Shown here: one piece after another, positions 61,922-64,000 of the stretch | How positions within the stretch are numbered: position 1 is the stretch's first letter | Layout of the letters: every line of letters starts with the position of its first letter | Assembly: GCA_946811185.2 (NCBI GenBank) | Contig: OX328098.1 | Location: 41,603,650 to 41,667,649 of the forward strand | Length of the DNA stretch: 64,000 bases | Direction: 5' to 3' | From: Hippopus hippopus | Taxonomy: Eukaryota > Mollusca > Bivalvia > Cardiida > Cardiidae | Made by a program: the position numbers and the translations under genes | Notes under the pieces: generated by a model | What the model was told of the DNA's origin: nothing | Databases searched by the model: none | The model's input: only the letters and a program-made list of their open reading frames with translations

Positions 61922-62866
61922 AAGTGGACCTCCAGCACATTTAGCTGGGTACAGAAACTCCAGAAGAACCCTGGGTTACAAGGTTTTTTGATCTGGACAA
62001 ATTCTACACAATTATTTTCAGCACTTTGATATCTGAGAGAGGATCTCATTACAGGGAACTAGAGGAAATGTTGACATTGATAAATTACTAAAGAACTAAT
62101 AGCTTCAACATTCTCAGACTAAAATATGATAAACCCCTTTACCACCGAAATACACGGAAAAGCTTTTGGAAACATTGTGGGGAAAAGAGTAATTCCATGT
62201 TGCTTGTTTTTTACCCTCAATGTTTTTTACCGTCATTATTTTTGATATTGTCAAAAACAAACGTTTTGTTTCCTTTCAAGCTCTGATCGCTTGTGAGTGA
62301 TAGGCAGCAGTTTTTTGGTTGGTCAGAAATTTGCCTGTACAATAAGGGGATAGTTTTCTATATCAATGTTTAGCTGGACTCCTATTGATTGATGGTATCA
62401 GTTGACAGGGTGTAGAGTTTGTGATCAAATACTCATTTTTTTACAATATAGGTTTGCAAAATTTATAAAATTATGTAAAACAATCAAAATGATCAGTAAA
62501 TTTCTTTTACAACTACCAGGGGTGCACCTTACCCAAAATAAGTACACGCAAAAGTAATAGAAAACCGATGGTATTATCCAAGGCATGAAGTGCTGAAAAG
62601 GGGAGCGGGATTTCTCAGGAGGATCTGGAGTGCTTCCCCCAGAAAACAGAAAATTTTGGAATTGTAGAAGCTATATGGTGGCCTGTGAAAATCTTTGCTG
62701 TCAGTCTACATAAAAGATCAGACTGTGCATACTATGCAGTCTGATTTTGATCTATACTATTTACAAAAGCTTAAGTTGTGCTTAGTGCTAAATAGGTTAT
62801 ATTAAACAATTCTGGGTAATTAAGTTGAATCATAAAATTTTTTCTTGATTACCATACTTGCTCAGG
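61922..62866. other. Non-coding with small remnants
   Basis: A worn - family A fragment at about 62132-62232 (AAACCCCTTTACCACCGAAA) and a family B copy at 62697-62760. The rest shows no recognised feature. Confidence 0.45.
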
Positions 62867-63095
62867 TTAACTCTTTACCAAACAACATAATTTTACACTG
62901 GTCCAAATTGAAAGCATTTGCAGACGACAAAATTAAAGTGCCTGAAAATTTGAAATTTGTTTTGGGAAAGGTAAAAAACATTGTGGGAAAAGTAGAAAAT
63001 GCTGGTTGCCAGCATTTTCTCCTTTTCCCACAATGTTTTCAGAAGGCTTCTTTCTCAGAGTCGTTAAAAGTCGGGATTGTGTGGTAAAGGGCTAA
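62867..63095 (+). mobile_element. Family A MITE, complete
   Basis: TTAACTCTTTACCAAACAAC to GTGTGGTAAAGGGCTAA. The palindrome is perfect except AAAGTAGAAAATGCTGGTTG. Confidence 0.95.
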
Positions 63096-63110
63096 ATATT
63101 GCAGATCAAC

Positions 63111-63310
63111 CTCTGCTCTGTAAAGAAGTGGTTACTGCATCTGTAAAAGGTACGTATCTACCTGCGCAGTCCATGCAGGCTGACCCGAGTCAAAACATTT
63201 TCAGTATTGATTGGTAAACTTTTTACTTTTCAAAGGACAATGCTACCTTATAGACAAAATTGAGCCATATAATACTAGGATGACCTACTTGGTACAATGA
63301 TATTGCATTA
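63111..63310. mobile_element. Family C MITE, right end missing
   Basis: CTCTGCTCTGTAAAGAAGTG at the left with the internal CCATGCAGGCTGACCC part of the hairpin. It is truncated near GATATTGCATTAGTTTAG by the following SINE-like sequence. Confidence 0.65.
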
Positions 63311-63530
63311 GTTTAGTTTAAACATATTTATTTTGCACCGATTGAGAAACAAGTTCTTACAACTTATACCAATCTCTCTCGATTCTGCTTCCTGGGAACT
63401 ACATTAGTACTTGCGCCGAATGTGTGGGCCTATGAAAAATCCCATAGTTGACACCCACTCCCGGGTATCGAACTCAGGACCTTTTGGTTATGAGGCCGAC
63501 CCTCTACCTCACGTCAACGGACACCACACA
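63311..63530 (-). repeat. tRNA-derived SINE (third type)
   Basis: The minus-strand head at the right reads CGTGAGGTAGAGGGTCGGCC with B box GAGTTCGATACCCGG; the body and tail (GTTTAGTTTAAACATATTTA) follow to the left. The spacing fits a tRNA-derived promoter; the body differs from families 1 and 2. Confidence 0.65.
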
Positions 63531-63725
63531 TAACTGAACCGCTTTTACCAAAGCACTTGCTCAATTATGTTTTACAGAAGACAGTAACTGTTGTAAGTTT
63601 AATAGTTTCAGATCAAATGCATGCAATCTGTTATATATGTCTAAATCATTTTGTATCTTCAATAACAGCCTTTCCTTCTGTTTTATTTCACAGAAAAAAG
63701 GACTCCCTAAAGTCTTAACGTCCTA

Positions 63726-63870
63726 AATAACCCTTTACCAAACAGCCATGAAACCTGAGGAAGAAAGCTTTTGATTGAAAAAATTGTGAGAAAAGGAGAA
63801 AATGCTGGTAGCCAGCATTTTCTCCTTTTCCCACAATGCTTTCTGACCTTTAAGACATTCATTACCAACA
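63726..63870 (-). mobile_element. Family A MITE, 3' truncated
   Basis: AATAACCCTTTACCAAACAG at the left, palindrome perfect over the inner 20 bases per arm (AATGCTGGTAGCCAGCATT). The body stops at AAGACATTCATTACC. Confidence 0.85.
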
Positions 63871-64000
63871 AAAATTCTGCTTTTTTCCTAGTTGTAGATC
63901 TCAAGTCCTATTGAAGATGAACATTGTCATATATATGTATCTCATAGCGTGCATTGTAGATACAAGATCAGACTGCATAACCAGCAGTTTCTCCTTATCC

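Noticed and set aside
63430..63500. Possible tRNA gene on the minus strand (GAGTTCGATACCCGG)
   Set aside because: No paired acceptor stem or anticodon stem could be drawn with confidence; it fits a SINE head better.

Overview
This is a 64 kb piece of AT-rich animal nuclear DNA, very probably from a mollusc and most likely a bivalve. The reasons are spliced coding exons with GT/AG borders, tRNA-derived SINEs, a Ty3-type LTR retrotransposon, and diverged repeats whose ends read like GGCCATGATGGCCCT and CACCTGAG, which I associate with bivalve genomes (recollection, not a search result). There is no sign of bacterial, phage or CRISPR organisation.

Recognisable host coding sequence is sparse. 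On the minus strand, two exons (30866-30990 and 27947-28042) encode the C-terminal two thirds of a 14-kDa phosphohistidine phosphatase (PHPT1/janus family). The first exon or exons, carrying the catalytic histidine, were not found. Also on the minus strand, 52688-54532 is a long intronless ORF. It has an OTU-type cysteine protease domain fused to a Cys-rich domain that I recall from uncharacterised, possibly transposon-derived invertebrate proteins. Short exon-like segments sit inside mobile elements at 50936-51060 and at 59144-59172 / 60655-60683.

Most of the rest is mobile DNA. The dominant component (family A) is a MITE of about 190-240 bp with roughly 65-70 copies or fragments in both orientations. 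It has TTAACCCTTTACCAAAC-like termini, an asymmetric body and a 65-bp near-perfect central palindrome. Three copies are inserted inside other copies and show that it duplicates TTAA, so it behaves like a piggyBac-superfamily element. Because its own ends and body contain TTAA, copies pile up next to and inside one another. In this report '+' orientation for family A means the long flank (containing GCATTTGCAGAC) comes before the palindrome. Other families are: B, a ~65-bp foldback element; C, ~250-bp MITEs with AAAAGGGGGCTTAATGCATC-like ends; D and E, long diverged elements with GTCCGTCC- and CACCTGAG-type ends; F, a TIR element ending in ATATTCACCAACC; and several tRNA-derived SINEs.

Layout: 1-6.2 kb, family A copies, MITE arrays and minisatellites; 6.3-7.2 kb, a CpG-richer stretch with three CACGTG boxes; 8.2-14.1 kb, family A and large family D elements; 14.1-27.4 kb, mixed A, B, C, E, F and SINEs; 27.9-31 kb, PHPT1 exons; 28.7-32.9 kb, nested MITEs and SINEs; 33.4-40.06 kb, a complete-length but defective Ty3-type element on the minus strand; 40.4-41.3 kb, a MITE array; 42.1-45.7 kb, family E nested in family E; 46.5-52.7 kb, MITE arrays and a 718-bp transposon; 52.7-54.6 kb, the OTU gene; 55.1-55.6 kb, SINE within SINE; 59.06-60.75 kb, a large palindrome; 62-64 kb, more MITEs.

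All calls come from reading the sequence by eye. Family names are from memory, and repeat boundaries without a stated TSD are approximate to about 10 bp.
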